Numbered from the stretch's first letter, positions 39,346 to 48,022 are shown. The stretch: DNA of 64,000 nucleotides from Pedobacter riviphilus (GCF_014692875.1 NZ_CP061171.1:1-64000), one strand, 5' to 3'. Numbers and translations: made by a program. The notes: generated from the letters alone by a model not told the origin.

Positions 39346-39403
39346 TTGTTAGTACCTAACAATTCGTTGCTTACCTGCAAATGTAAAGTATCTCTTTTAC
39401 TTT
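39346..39403. promoter_or_regulatory. Two dyads in the hxlR-SDR intergenic region (candidate HxlR operators)
   Basis: Dyad 1, 39346-39362, is TTGTTAG-TAC-CTAACAA with perfect 7-base arms. Dyad 2, 39385-39403, has arms AAAGTA and TACTTT with a 7-base spacer. Both lie between the divergent start codons. HxlR proteins bind such short dyads as dimers, so autoregulation and control of the SDR gene are likely. Confidence 0.6.
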
Positions 39404-39426
39404 AGCATAAAATTTAAAAAATACAG

Positions 39427-40167
39427 ATGAAAAAATTAACAGATAAAATTGCCCTGGTTACTGGAGGAAGTCGGGGCATAGGTGCGGCGATTGTAAAAAG
39501 ATTAGCTGCCGAAGGTGCAAAAGTAGTATTTACTTATGCCTATTCACCAGAAAAAGCTTCGGCTGTAGTGGCCGAGGTTGAAGCTGCGGGTGGGCTCGCT
39601 GTGGCATTAAAAGCAAGTAGTACAGTACCAGCTGAAGTAACTGGCGCAGTGGCTAAAACAATTGCCGATTTTGGCCACATAGATATCCTGATCAATAATG
39701 CCGGTATTTACATTGGAAAAGCCTTTGAAGAGCATACCCTTGAGGATTATAATGAAATTATGGCCGTTAATGTCCAGGCAGTTTTTGTGGCGGCTTTGGC
39801 TGCGGTAAAAGGCATGCCTGAAGGTGGTAGGATCATTACCATCGGCAGTAACATGGGCGATAATGCGGTTGGTCCAGAAACCACTTTGTATACCATGAGT
39901 AAATCGGCACTTCAGGGTTTTACACGTGGTTTGGCACGCGATCTTGGTGCCCGTAAAATTACAGTAAACCTGATTCAGCCCGGACCAATCAATACCGATA
40001 TGAATCCCGCAGATGCACCATTGGCTGATTTCTTAAGAACCCGTATGGCATTGCCAGATTATGGTACTGTAGAAGATATTGCATCATTTGTAAGCTTTAT
40101 TGCAAGTGAAGAAGCCAGGTACATCACCGGGTCGTTTTTAACAATCGATGGCGGATTGAATGCTTAA
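39427..40167 (+). CDS. SDR family oxidoreductase
   Basis: A 246-residue classical short-chain dehydrogenase similar to 3-oxoacyl-ACP reductases. Motifs are ALVTGGSRGIGAAIVKRL (about 8-25), DILINNAGIYIG (about 85), IITIGSNMGDNA with the catalytic Ser (about 140), YTMSKSALQG (Tyr and Lys about 153-157), and the C-terminal YITGSFLTIDGGLNA. It is divergent from the HxlR regulator and probably controlled by it. Such pairs often act on electrophilic carbonyl or quinone compounds; the actual substrate is unknown. Confidence 0.93.
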   Translation: MKKLTDKIALVTGGSRGIGAAIVKRLAAEGAKVVFTYAYSPEKASAVVAEVEAAGGLAVALKASSTVPAEVTGAVAKTIADFGHIDILINNAGIYIGKAFEEHTLEDYNEIMAVNVQAVFVAALAAVKGMPEGGRIITIGSNMGDNAVGPETTLYTMSKSALQGFTRGLARDLGARKITVNLIQPGPINTDMNPADAPLADFLRTRMALPDYGTVEDIASFVSFIASEEARYITGSFLTIDGGLNA

Positions 40168-40241
40168 GGCGATTGCTGATAAAATCAGGTTTTGGTCGGG
40201 AGGGCAATTCCCGATCAAAATATTGTGAAAAATAGGTGAGA

Positions 40242-41000
40242 CTAAATCATCTTACTATTAACTGCACGTGAAAGTGCCTCTACCATATTACTCACCTCCA
40301 ATCGTTCAAAAATCCGTCGCCTATAATACTTTACGGTATCAGGTGCAACAAATATTTTTTCGGCAATTTGGTTAATGGTTAAGCCTTGTGCATGCAGCTG
40401 CAATATTTCGATTTCCCTCTTGCTGAGTTTTGGTTTCTCTGATTTATGCCAGATTTTACTTTCGATATTTAACGCCCACAGCTCATCGGTACCCTGTTTG
40501 TAAATATAGATATTGCCGGCCTGCTGATGGTGCGAGATGGAAACAATGCACATCGCTTTCCACATTTTACCTTCGCCAGTTAAAAACAAGGGCGTAAGTT
40601 TATGGTTAATCAGCGTGGGTTTACCTTCCTGGTTAATCAGATGAAAATCGTAAGTAATGCTATAGTGTTTTTTTTCTCCATCAGGTAGTTTGGCGAAAAA
40701 ATCGAACCCGGCTTCGTTAATCAGACTCAATAATGCAAGATCCTTTTCAGGTACATTTTTAAAATAAAATTCATAGCCTAAATCCAAAACTTCGTTAGGC
40801 GAATAACCACATAAAAATAAAGGGTTTTCTGAAACATACTCAAACGCCATTTTTTCGTAATCGATCACATATACGCTTTCGTAGGTTAAGCGCGCAAAAG
40901 CTTTTATAGCTTCCATGTAATCTTGCTGAAGAAGGTCTTCAGTTGATATTTTTTCAACCTTATTCTTGGTAAGCAAAGTGGAGGTAATGCTGTCTTTCAT
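40242..41000 (-). CDS. LuxR-type helix-turn-helix regulator with PAS-like sensor region
   Basis: A 252-residue regulator. The N-terminal part (about 35-160) has a PAS-like pattern (VYVIDYEKMAFEYVSENPLF). The C-terminal LuxR/NarL-type helix-turn-helix (about 190-245) has KLSKREIEILQLHAQGLTIN and VAPDTVKYYRRRIFERLEV. There is no receiver domain, so it is not a classical response regulator. It is divergent from a small membrane-protein gene; a perfect dyad lies in front of its own start. Confidence 0.87.
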   Translation of the reverse strand: MKDSITSTLLTKNKVEKISTEDLLQQDYMEAIKAFARLTYESVYVIDYEKMAFEYVSENPLFLCGYSPNEVLDLGYEFYFKNVPEKDLALLSLINEAGFDFFAKLPDGEKKHYSITYDFHLINQEGKPTLINHKLTPLFLTGEGKMWKAMCIVSISHHQQAGNIYIYKQGTDELWALNIESKIWHKSEKPKLSKREIEILQLHAQGLTINQIAEKIFVAPDTVKYYRRRIFERLEVSNMVEALSRAVNSKMI

Positions 41001-41025
41001 TTAGGGGATGGCTTAATAGCAAATT

Positions 41026-41039
41026 TACACTAAAGTGTA
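41026..41039. promoter_or_regulatory. Perfect dyad upstream of the LuxR-type regulator
   Basis: TACACT-AA-AGTGTA lies 26 bases before the regulator's start codon and about 50 bases before the divergent gene at 41088. Its location and symmetry suit a dimeric LuxR-type protein, so autoregulation is a reasonable guess. Confidence 0.45.
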
Positions 41040-41087
41040 GTCTCTGAAAATATTTTTGTGCCCACTTTTACAGAAAAGATTTGAACG

Positions 41088-41333
41088 ATGAAAAAATGGT
41101 CTGAATTAAGCTTGGCAGAATTAAACAAAACCAGAGCGAAGTTAAAGGGAGCCTTAATTGGATTTATCGTATTTGGAGTGCTTATTTCTTTAACCTTGTT
41201 TTTGCTCAAGGCAAAACTAGTGTTATTCATCCCGGCAATGGTGTTGCCCATTACCTGGTTGCCGATCTACAGCTCCTTAAAATCGGTAAACGATGAGATC
41301 AGATTACGTAATGCACCAAATGTTAACCAATAA
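41088..41333 (+). CDS. Small two-helix membrane protein
   Basis: An 81-residue protein: a charged N-terminal helix (MKKWSELSLAELNKTRAKLK), two membrane helices (about 23-40 and 46-64) and a polar end. I do not recognise a named family. The stop lies 5 bases before the DUF3667 gene, so the two are very probably co-translated. Confidence 0.72.
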   Translation: MKKWSELSLAELNKTRAKLKGALIGFIVFGVLISLTLFLLKAKLVLFIPAMVLPITWLPIYSSLKSVNDEIRLRNAPNVNQ

Positions 41334-41338
41334 ACTTT

Positions 41339-42070
41339 ATGCATACTGATCTAATAAGTTGCAGAAACTGCAGTCATGTTGTAAATGATGATTTTTGTGG
41401 ACGTTGTGGTCAGCCAGTCCATGTTAAAAGGGTAGATGCGCATTACATCCTACATGAAATCCAACATGTTTTACATTTCGAAAAAGGAATACTCTTTACG
41501 GTAAAAGAACTGCTGATCAGGCCTGGTCAGAATATCAGATCATTCATTACTGAGAACCGCAGCCGATTGGTAAAGCCCGTTATATTTATCATCGTTAGCT
41601 CGTTAATTTATACGTTAATTAGTCATTTCTTTCATATTGAAGAAGGTTACGTTGAATTTACCGAGGTAAAAAAAACAAGCATCGGTTTAATTTTCGATTG
41701 GGTACAGGGGCATTATGGTTATGCCAATATTTTAATGGGTGTTTGCATTTCCTTGTGGTTAAAACTATTTTTTAAAAAATACAGCTACAACTTCTTCGAA
41801 ATATTAATCCTGCTGTGCTTTGTGATGGGGATTGGCATGTTAATCATTTCTGTTTTTGCCATTGTCGAGGGGCTTACCAAAATCAGTTTGATGGAGGTTT
41901 CGAGCATTATAGTGGCAGTCTATAGTACATGGGCTATAGCACAGTTTTTTAACGGGAGAAAAGTGGCAAGCTACTTAAAAGCAATTATTGCTTATGGCCT
42001 GGGGATGTTAATGTTTGGCCTTTTGGCAGTGTTTTTAGGAGTTTCGATTGATCTACTGATTAAACATTAA
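41339..42070 (+). CDS. DUF3667 domain membrane protein
   Basis: A 243-residue membrane protein with an N-terminal zinc-ribbon-like motif (CRNCSHVVNDDFCGRCGQP, four cysteines), the DUF3667 signature HYILHEIQHVLHFEKGILFT and LLIRPGQNIRSFITENRSRL, then five or so membrane helices. The family is common in Bacteroidota and has no known function. It is likely paired with the small membrane protein 5 bases upstream. After it lies a 98-base palindromic repeat. Confidence 0.88.
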   Translation: MHTDLISCRNCSHVVNDDFCGRCGQPVHVKRVDAHYILHEIQHVLHFEKGILFTVKELLIRPGQNIRSFITENRSRLVKPVIFIIVSSLIYTLISHFFHIEEGYVEFTEVKKTSIGLIFDWVQGHYGYANILMGVCISLWLKLFFKKYSYNFFEILILLCFVMGIGMLIISVFAIVEGLTKISLMEVSSIIVAVYSTWAIAQFFNGRKVASYLKAIIAYGLGMLMFGLLAVFLGVSIDLLIKH

Positions 42071-42138
42071 ACTTTCGTAAAATCGCTCCAATTTCTAATC
42101 ATCTAAAACTAACCAATGTTTATTTATCTTCTCGAAGG

Positions 42139-42236
42139 ATCGTCATTGCGAGAAGGCTTTTTCAGCTGACGAAGCAATCTTTACAGCGAGGATCACCTAT
42201 ATGAAAGATTGCTTCGTCGTTCCTCCTCGCAATGAC
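42139..42236. repeat. CGTCATTGCGAG-type 98-base palindromic repeat, copy 2
   Basis: Same length (98 bases) and same structure as the copy at 27649: CGTCATTGCGAGAAGG at one end, CCTCGCAATGACGA at the other, inner arms GACGAAGCAATCTTT / AAAGATTGCTTCGTC. The middle (about 20 bases) differs between copies while the arms are kept. It sits between convergent genes. Confidence 0.88.
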
Positions 42237-42310
42237 GAATTTCTATAGGAATCTGTCAACGGTAGCGTGGCAAACTTTTAAAGAAACTTGTTTTATGATA
42301 TAATCTCTTT

Positions 42311-43855
42311 TTATGTTAACCAAAACCAAGTCGCCATTGCTTTTTGCAATTCGCTAGTCTCTATCAAATCATCTGTAGCCCAGGCTACAATTCCATCAGG
42401 CTGGATCAATACTGCACATAGACCCAATTGATTTTTCGCAGTTTTCGAAATATAATCAATCTGATTGTATTCGCTGGCTAACTCTCTGATTGCGGTATTG
42501 TGGTTAAAATCAAGCAGTATGCCCTGGCCATTGTGCATCAGTTGGCCAATTTTTGTCTCATCTTCAAACTCAAAGTTAGGAACACTGCAGCCAACCAGCG
42601 GATGTTTGCCATCGAGATTAATTTGGGTAGAAACACCCCACACTCTTCCTGCAAAATAGGTAGCACCATCAGTGGTATTGATAAGATCGGTAATAATGGC
42701 ATGCAAAGCGCGGGCATTGGGTTCGGGTTTCATAATCGCTGCCTGAGCGCGAGACCAATCGAGCACCTGTGCACCAATTGGATGTCGCTCTGTGCCATAA
42801 CTATCCAATAAACCTTCAGGAGCTTTCCTGTTGATGGTTGCCGCGAGTTTCCAGCCCAGGTTCATGGCATCGCCCAAACCCAGGTTAAGTCCCTGGCCGC
42901 CTAAAGGTGCATGAATGTGCGCAGCATCGCCAGCTAAAAGTACACGTCCGTTGCGGTAACTTGTCGCTTGCCTTGCGCGGTCCGTCCAGGTGCTAGCAAT
43001 ATGTAGCGTACTGATGGTAACATTGGTATTTGAAACACGGCGCAGTACCTCTTGCAAATGTTCGCGTGTAACTGGCTTTGCCGAACCATGAAATGCACCA
43101 CCATCAAAATCCTGTATGGCCAGATAACCTGGCTGCGATTGCATGTACATGCCTGTTGGCGTTACGTTTCGTCCTGGTTTAAGCAGTTCCGGATTGAGGA
43201 TGTCTACCTTAGCCGTGTAACCAGTAAATTCAGGCTCTGTTCCGGCAAATTCGAAGCCGCCCGTTTTGCGTACTACACTTCGGCTTCCATCGCAACCTAC
43301 AAGCCATTTACTTTCGAAAGATTGCCCACCCGCCTGTACAGTTACACCTTCGTTATTTTGATGGAAGCTCGTAATGGCAAAACCTCGTTTAATTTCAACG
43401 CCCAAGATTGCTGCACGCCGGGAAAGTACCGTTTCCAGCTCCTCCATTTCGGTAATTAAACTGGTAGGTGTAGAACTTGGTAGGCGATATTTCCATTGGG
43501 CAGTATCAATATCACCGTCGCGAAATGGAATGCCAGCGAAATGTCCTGCCTGGCGACGTGGCCCTTGCACGGCATTTTGGTGAGGGTTTTTAAGGTGTTT
43601 ATGAATTTCAAGTTCTTGCAGCAGGCCACGGCGATAAAGTGCTTCAATTGTTGGTGCCGACAAGCCACGGATACCGAAAGGAAGCTGTTTTAAAGGCGAG
43701 TGAGCTTCCACTGCTTTTTCGAGTATCAGTACCGAACATTTGGCTAAAGCCAATTCGCAGGCCAGGAACAGGCCTACAGGGCCGGCACCAGAAATAATAA
43801 CATCGTAAATTGTATGGGTGTGGTTGTTTTTTTTATTTTTAAGTGTTGTGTTCAT
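42311..43855 (-). CDS. FAD-dependent aromatic monooxygenase (PheA/TfdB/RdmE-like)
   Basis: A 514-residue class A flavoprotein hydroxylase. It has the FAD motif DVIISGAGPVGLFLACELAL (about 18-37), the DG motif KWLVGCDGSRSVVRKTGG (about 185) and the second FAD motif LLAGDAAHIHAPLGGQGLNL (about 305-325). A thioredoxin-like C-terminal region is present, as in phenol hydroxylase-type members. Such enzymes hydroxylate aromatic or polyketide substrates, some acting as antibiotic-modifying enzymes; the substrate here is unknown. The AraC regulator gene lies 76 bases upstream in the same direction and may control it. Confidence 0.88.
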   Translation of the reverse strand: MNTTLKNKKNNHTHTIYDVIISGAGPVGLFLACELALAKCSVLILEKAVEAHSPLKQLPFGIRGLSAPTIEALYRRGLLQELEIHKHLKNPHQNAVQGPRRQAGHFAGIPFRDGDIDTAQWKYRLPSSTPTSLITEMEELETVLSRRAAILGVEIKRGFAITSFHQNNEGVTVQAGGQSFESKWLVGCDGSRSVVRKTGGFEFAGTEPEFTGYTAKVDILNPELLKPGRNVTPTGMYMQSQPGYLAIQDFDGGAFHGSAKPVTREHLQEVLRRVSNTNVTISTLHIASTWTDRARQATSYRNGRVLLAGDAAHIHAPLGGQGLNLGLGDAMNLGWKLAATINRKAPEGLLDSYGTERHPIGAQVLDWSRAQAAIMKPEPNARALHAIITDLINTTDGATYFAGRVWGVSTQINLDGKHPLVGCSVPNFEFEDETKIGQLMHNGQGILLDFNHNTAIRELASEYNQIDYISKTAKNQLGLCAVLIQPDGIVAWATDDLIETSELQKAMATWFWLT

Positions 43856-43931
43856 ATCGTATGATTAAAACACAAAATTCAGCAATGTACTTAAGTTAGG
43901 CTTGTATAAACGCGACAATCCTCCGTTGGGT

Positions 43932-44762
43932 TCAGGAGGAGAGATTAAGAAGGTCGTTGCTTAACGCTTGTTTGCCTTTTTTGGCCTTTCGGGCAAATGC
44001 CGCAGGAGTAGTGCCGCTGTAACGTTTAAATTCCCTGCTGAGGTGCGGTTGATCGGTATAACCAAACTCATGCGCCAAACTGGTCAGGTTGGCATTCGGA
44101 TCAAGCCACAATTGGTTACGTACCTGCTCAAAACGCATTAGGCCCGATACATCTTTAACTGTATGGCCTGAAGATCGTTTAAAGTTTCTTTCCAATGTAC
44201 GCACCGTTACATGGGCTGCTGCCGCTACCTCACTCACAGGTATGGTACCCTTTGCTTCCTGCATGGCAATCCCGGCTTTGAACAACATACTGTTAGCAGC
44301 AACCTGCGCTCTTGCCTGTAAGAAATATTGCTTTACCGCTGCTACTGCTTCATCTATTTTCCCATCAAGAATAAATGCATTTAGTTTGGGTTGAAGCTGA
44401 GCCATGGGGTGCTCAAATAGATGTAATCCATGCTTGTCGGATGGGAGACCGAGCAAATCGAATACAGTCCACGGAAAGCACCTGATCCCAATGATCTCAA
44501 AACGGTTTTTCGTGTAAAAAATAGCAGGCTGATTAAGTAATCCCATCATAAAAGGTGAGGGTAGTGGACGCAATTCTCCACCTGAAGAAATGCTACAGCC
44601 GCTGCCAAAGTGAAAAATGATCTCCGCGTAACCATCAGGTACAACTTCAAAGCTCGATAGTTCTGCTCCAGATACTCTCCTGTTGTACCAAAAGCACTTT
44701 ATCGTATCCTGTAGTTCTTCAGGAGGTTCGAATTCTTGATGATGCATTTTGAATGGCGGCAT
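43932..44762 (-). CDS. AraC family transcriptional regulator
   Basis: A 276-residue regulator. The N-terminal region (about 1-150) resembles the DUF6597-type sensor of Bacteroidota AraC proteins (EFEPPEELQDTIKCFWYNRR). The C-terminal double helix-turn-helix (about 165-265) shows VSEVAAAAHVTVRTLERNFK and LTSLAHEFGYTDQPHLSREF followed by GTTPAAFARK. It lies 76 bases upstream of the FAD monooxygenase in the same orientation, so control of that gene is likely but not shown. Confidence 0.92.
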   Translation of the reverse strand: MPPFKMHHQEFEPPEELQDTIKCFWYNRRVSGAELSSFEVVPDGYAEIIFHFGSGCSISSGGELRPLPSPFMMGLLNQPAIFYTKNRFEIIGIRCFPWTVFDLLGLPSDKHGLHLFEHPMAQLQPKLNAFILDGKIDEAVAAVKQYFLQARAQVAANSMLFKAGIAMQEAKGTIPVSEVAAAAHVTVRTLERNFKRSSGHTVKDVSGLMRFEQVRNQLWLDPNANLTSLAHEFGYTDQPHLSREFKRYSGTTPAAFARKAKKGKQALSNDLLNLSS

Positions 44763-44822
44763 ATTCGGGAGGATTGGATTTAAAAAAAGGCACTTCTTAT
44801 GAAAAATTTATAGCTTCCGGCA

Positions 44823-46184
44823 CTAGGTTATAGATTTGCTAATGCGTTGTTCTATTTCGAAAATAACTTTAAAACTTGCTCCCTCACCCAGTATTGAGTT
44901 TACCTGAACTTTTAAGTTAAGGTAATTCGCTATGCTTTTTACAATGGCAAGTCCTAACCCATAGCCCGCATTTTCGGCATGACCGGTTTTTTTAAAACGA
45001 TCAAATACATGCGGTATATCTTCTGCTTTAATACCTTGGCCACTATCGCTAACCAGAATAGAATAATAACCTTTTTCAAGATGATCAGAAATCTGTATGC
45101 TTCCATTTTCTTTGTTAAACTTAATGGCATTGTTAATTAGGTTATAAAAGAGCTGAAACAAAAGGTCATGATTGATATGGCTTAAACGTTTGTTATGGCT
45201 AAGCTCGATGTCGATTTGAATGTTTTTCTCTTCGAGCCTATGGCCTATTTCTTCCACCATTTCATTGAAAAGTGTTTGGGGTTCTATCTCCTCCTGTTTG
45301 GAGAACTGTTCATTTTCTATTCTCGAAATGAGTAGGAGCGAACGCGATATTTTCTTTAACCGCTCCAGTGTTTTCATCATGTCAACAACATGTTCCTGTA
45401 CCGCTTCGGATGCCGATTCCTCAGTAAGCAGATTTTCCATCTTGTTTTGTAATATACTAATGGGCGTCATAAACTCATGCGAGGCGTTGGCCGTAAATTC
45501 CCGCTCTTTTTCAAAAGCCTCATTAATCTGGTCCATTAACGAAATGAGCGAATGATCGAGGTATTTAAAGTCTTGTGTACTGGTGTTAATATGGCCATGT
45601 TTCTTTTTAAAAGGAAACCGGCTATTAGTTAATCTTAATTTGATAATCTGACCGAGTGGTTTGATTAACTGCCGCGTAAAAATCAGGTCAATGATAATAC
45701 TTAGGGCAATAAGGATAATGAGCACATATAAGGCAAAGCGTTGGAGCGCATCATTATAAAGGTTAATGCTGGCGGTGGTTTTGCCGATTTCTAAAAGGTA
45801 GTTTTTTTTGTTTTTTTGAAAAGTAAAACTCAGTACTCGATAAGCGATGGTATCCTGCTCCACAATACGTTTGGTATCGCGTATGGTATCTAATTTTAGT
45901 GTTTGTGCTACCGTTTCGAGTGCAATGTATTCATCTTTCAGCATGGTGTAGCTACCATAACTGTTATCCCCTTCGAAGTAATAATCTATTCCCTTTTTAT
46001 TGATGTTTTGGAGTACTTTTTTCTGCTGGTTTCTAAGCGAAAAATTGGTGTAGTTAGAAGCAATCTGCCTGATTAAAAAAGGGAGCAACAGGATAAACAG
46101 ACCTACAATGGCGAGTTTAGATCCCGTAATAAATAAAGTGAGTTTAGTAGATAGTTTCAAATTACTTCTTAATTCTATAACCAA
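44823..46184 (-). CDS. Sensor histidine kinase (HisKA type)
   Basis: A 453-residue membrane kinase. One helix near residue 20-40 and another near 150-170 enclose a periplasmic sensor of about 110 residues. A linker leads to the dimerisation domain with the phospho-acceptor His in FTANASHEFMTPISIL (about 236), unusual in having FMTP for the common LRTP. The ATPase domain has LFYNLINNAIKFNKENG (N box), SDSGQGI and GYGLGLAIVKSI. Its start overlaps the response regulator's end by 23 bases. It forms an operon with the regulator, an outer-membrane protein and a lysine-rich secreted peptide. Confidence 0.93.
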   Translation of the reverse strand: MVIELRSNLKLSTKLTLFITGSKLAIVGLFILLLPFLIRQIASNYTNFSLRNQQKKVLQNINKKGIDYYFEGDNSYGSYTMLKDEYIALETVAQTLKLDTIRDTKRIVEQDTIAYRVLSFTFQKNKKNYLLEIGKTTASINLYNDALQRFALYVLIILIALSIIIDLIFTRQLIKPLGQIIKLRLTNSRFPFKKKHGHINTSTQDFKYLDHSLISLMDQINEAFEKEREFTANASHEFMTPISILQNKMENLLTEESASEAVQEHVVDMMKTLERLKKISRSLLLISRIENEQFSKQEEIEPQTLFNEMVEEIGHRLEEKNIQIDIELSHNKRLSHINHDLLFQLFYNLINNAIKFNKENGSIQISDHLEKGYYSILVSDSGQGIKAEDIPHVFDRFKKTGHAENAGYGLGLAIVKSIANYLNLKVQVNSILGEGASFKVIFEIEQRISKSIT

Positions 46185-46836
46185 CGCCTCTAACGGTTTC
46201 TAGCCATTCGGTAGAGGCATAACCATTTAATTTCTTCCTGATATTTTTAATGTGTGCATCAATGTAGTTTGAGTCGTAATCATCATCAACAAAGTTGCCC
46301 CAAATATGTTCGCTCAATTGCATCCGGGTAAGCACCCTGTTTTTATGTAGTAAAAGGTAGCTTAAAAGATCAAATTCTTTGCGCGAAAGTTCAATCTGCT
46401 CCTCCTCAAAAAATACAAAGCGTTTTTGCAGATCGATGCTAAAATTTCCGAGGGGAATTAACTCTTCGGCCACTTTAAATTTTCGCCTGGCAATGGCCTG
46501 CATCCGCGATTGAAGCTCGGGTAAAAAAAAAGGCTTCGCTAAATAATCATCTGCGCCCATGTCTAAGCCGGCCACGCGGTCTTCTAATTTACCTCTGGCG
46601 GTAAGAATAATATAGGCTGCATCTGGATTGCTTTTCTTCGCCTTGCTGAGCAGTTCAAAACCATCGCCATCTGGCAGACCTAAATCAATCAGCACATAAT
46701 CATATTGATTTAACTCTAGCTTATTAAAGCCCTGTTTAAAGCTATGGGCCAGGTCGCATAAGAAGAAAGCTTTTTTAAGAAACTTTTCCATTTCAAAGGC
46801 AAGCGTTTTTTCATCTTCTATGATCAGTACCTTCAT
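46162..46836 (-). CDS. OmpR-family response regulator
   Basis: A 224-residue regulator. The receiver domain has the acidic pair LIIEDE (about 4-9), the phospho-accepting Asp in YVLIDLGLPDGDG (about 51), the Thr of IILTARG and the Lys in DDYLAKPFF (about 102). The winged-helix domain (about 125-224) has FDLLSYLLLHKNRVLTRMQL and YIDAHIKNIRKKLNG, ending VRGVGYRIKK. It is cognate to the adjoining kinase. A set of 11-base-spaced half-sites before the operon (48075-48130) is its probable target. Confidence 0.95.
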   Translation of the reverse strand: MKVLIIEDEKTLAFEMEKFLKKAFFLCDLAHSFKQGFNKLELNQYDYVLIDLGLPDGDGFELLSKAKKSNPDAAYIILTARGKLEDRVAGLDMGADDYLAKPFFLPELQSRMQAIARRKFKVAEELIPLGNFSIDLQKRFVFFEEEQIELSRKEFDLLSYLLLHKNRVLTRMQLSEHIWGNFVDDDYDSNYIDAHIKNIRKKLNGYASTEWLETVRGVGYRIKK

Positions 46837-46841
46837 GTTGA

Positions 46842-47693
46842 TTAAAATTGGTAGTAAACTGCTAAACCAAAGAAAGATTGTTGGTGTTTTACATTTTCTT
46901 CTTTTCTGTTTCCAAGTATGGAGAATTGATAACTGGCTTCGGCAAGGAAATTTCCATTACTCCAGTTTAAAGGTAACTTAAAATTGTAAGACAATAGCTT
47001 AAACTGATTGACTGTGTTTTCCACTACCTCGCTGGTGTTTCCATTAACTATTCCGGGCGCGGTATCACTTTTTCCCTTTCCATTTCCATTCGAATTTTGC
47101 CTTTTGTTTTTTTCGATGATATAGGTTTCATAAAAGTGGGTGGTACCCGCTGTAATCTCGATAGCTGGTGTAATTGAAATGAGATTCTTTTCGTTGAACA
47201 CCGTTCCCAGTTCAATTTCTTTTGAATTTCCAAAACTGATAAATCCATCGGTTTGCTTTCCAAAGGCCAAATCTAAGCTAAGATCTGTTTTAAACCAAGG
47301 CCAGTGGTAGGCGGCCGATGCATTGATGTTATTGTTATTGGATGCCTGGAGCAAAGGAGAATTAGCAGGGAAAAAAGAATGGGTATAGGCTAGTCCGGCA
47401 GTAAATTTTTCATTAAACTCATAATCGTAACCTATGCCTAAATCTGTTTCCGAAATGGTTGAGCCATAGTTTAAGAGCTTATAACCACCGCCCGAAAAAT
47501 ATAAACCGCTTGGAAACCGTAAGGTGGCGTTAAAGAGTACATACGGGTATTTTTCAGGGGTAACCTGTCCGTAATAATTAATGTTACTATTGTACATGGC
47601 CGCAAGTGTAAGCGTAGCTTTTGTCGAATCTTGCTGCGCTTTTACATTCGATATGACCAAAAACGAGAAGAAAATTAAGAGACGGGTGCGCAT
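46842..47693 (-). CDS. Putative outer-membrane beta-barrel protein in a two-component operon
   Basis: A 283-residue exported protein with a signal peptide ending SNVKAQ, then alternating strands and an aromatic C-terminus (AVYYQF), pointing to an outer-membrane barrel. A polar stretch rich in Asn, Gly and Lys (RQNSNGNGKGKSDTAPG, about 200) is probably a surface loop. I do not recognise a specific family. It lies 5 bases upstream of the response regulator gene and 4 bases after the lysine-rich peptide gene, so it belongs to the same message. Confidence 0.75.
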   Translation of the reverse strand: MRTRLLIFFSFLVISNVKAQQDSTKATLTLAAMYNSNINYYGQVTPEKYPYVLFNATLRFPSGLYFSGGGYKLLNYGSTISETDLGIGYDYEFNEKFTAGLAYTHSFFPANSPLLQASNNNNINASAAYHWPWFKTDLSLDLAFGKQTDGFISFGNSKEIELGTVFNEKNLISITPAIEITAGTTHFYETYIIEKNKRQNSNGNGKGKSDTAPGIVNGNTSEVVENTVNQFKLLSYNFKLPLNWSNGNFLAEASYQFSILGNRKEENVKHQQSFFGLAVYYQF

Positions 47694-47697
47694 ATAT

Positions 47698-47982
47698 TTA
47701 TGGCCTTTTAATCTTAGGTTTAATAATCTTGATGGGTTTTACCTTTACATTGGGCTTTACCGCCATGGGTTTTAGCTGTTTTTTGGCTTTTGGTACTTCT
47801 TTGATTTGAAGTGGCTCAGGTTTTTGATTTTCTAGTTGTTTATCTTTTTTTTCTTTATCCTGTTTTTTAATCAGTTCTTCTTGAAGATTTGAAACAGTTA
47901 AAGCGGTAGAATCTTGTTGCACGGCAAAAACACCCGATAACGGGGCAATTGCCAGGCAAAAAATAACGGCGAATCGGATCAT
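47698..47982 (-). CDS. Small exported lysine/proline-rich protein
   Basis: A 94-residue protein with a signal peptide (MIRFAVIFCLAIAPLSGVFA), a charged helical middle (LQEELIKKQDKEKKDKQLE) and a C-terminal tail very rich in Lys, Pro and Val (VKVKPIKIIKPKIKRP). No family is recognised. It is the first gene of the operon with the barrel protein and two-component system. A basic tail of this kind could contact acidic envelope polymers; that is speculation. Confidence 0.68.
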   Translation of the reverse strand: MIRFAVIFCLAIAPLSGVFAVQQDSTALTVSNLQEELIKKQDKEKKDKQLENQKPEPLQIKEVPKAKKQLKPMAVKPNVKVKPIKIIKPKIKRP

Positions 47983-48000
47983 TTTATAAATATAAAAAAA

Positions 48001-48022
48001 GTTTACCCCCTAAGAGGTAAAC
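48001..48022 (-). promoter_or_regulatory. Terminator-like hairpin in the leader of the two-component operon
   Basis: Read on the minus strand, GTTTACC pairs with GGTAAAC and is followed at once by seven T (47994-48000), eleven bases before the ATG at 47982. A second small palindrome CACCAT-AC-ATGGTG lies upstream (about 48037-48050). The arrangement could reduce read-through (attenuation) or simply be a translation-modulating hairpin. Confidence 0.4.

Noticed and set aside
43052..43459. 135-codon open frame antisense to the FAD monooxygenase
   Set aside because: It is entirely overlapped by a gene with all expected flavoprotein motifs and has no recognisable domain.
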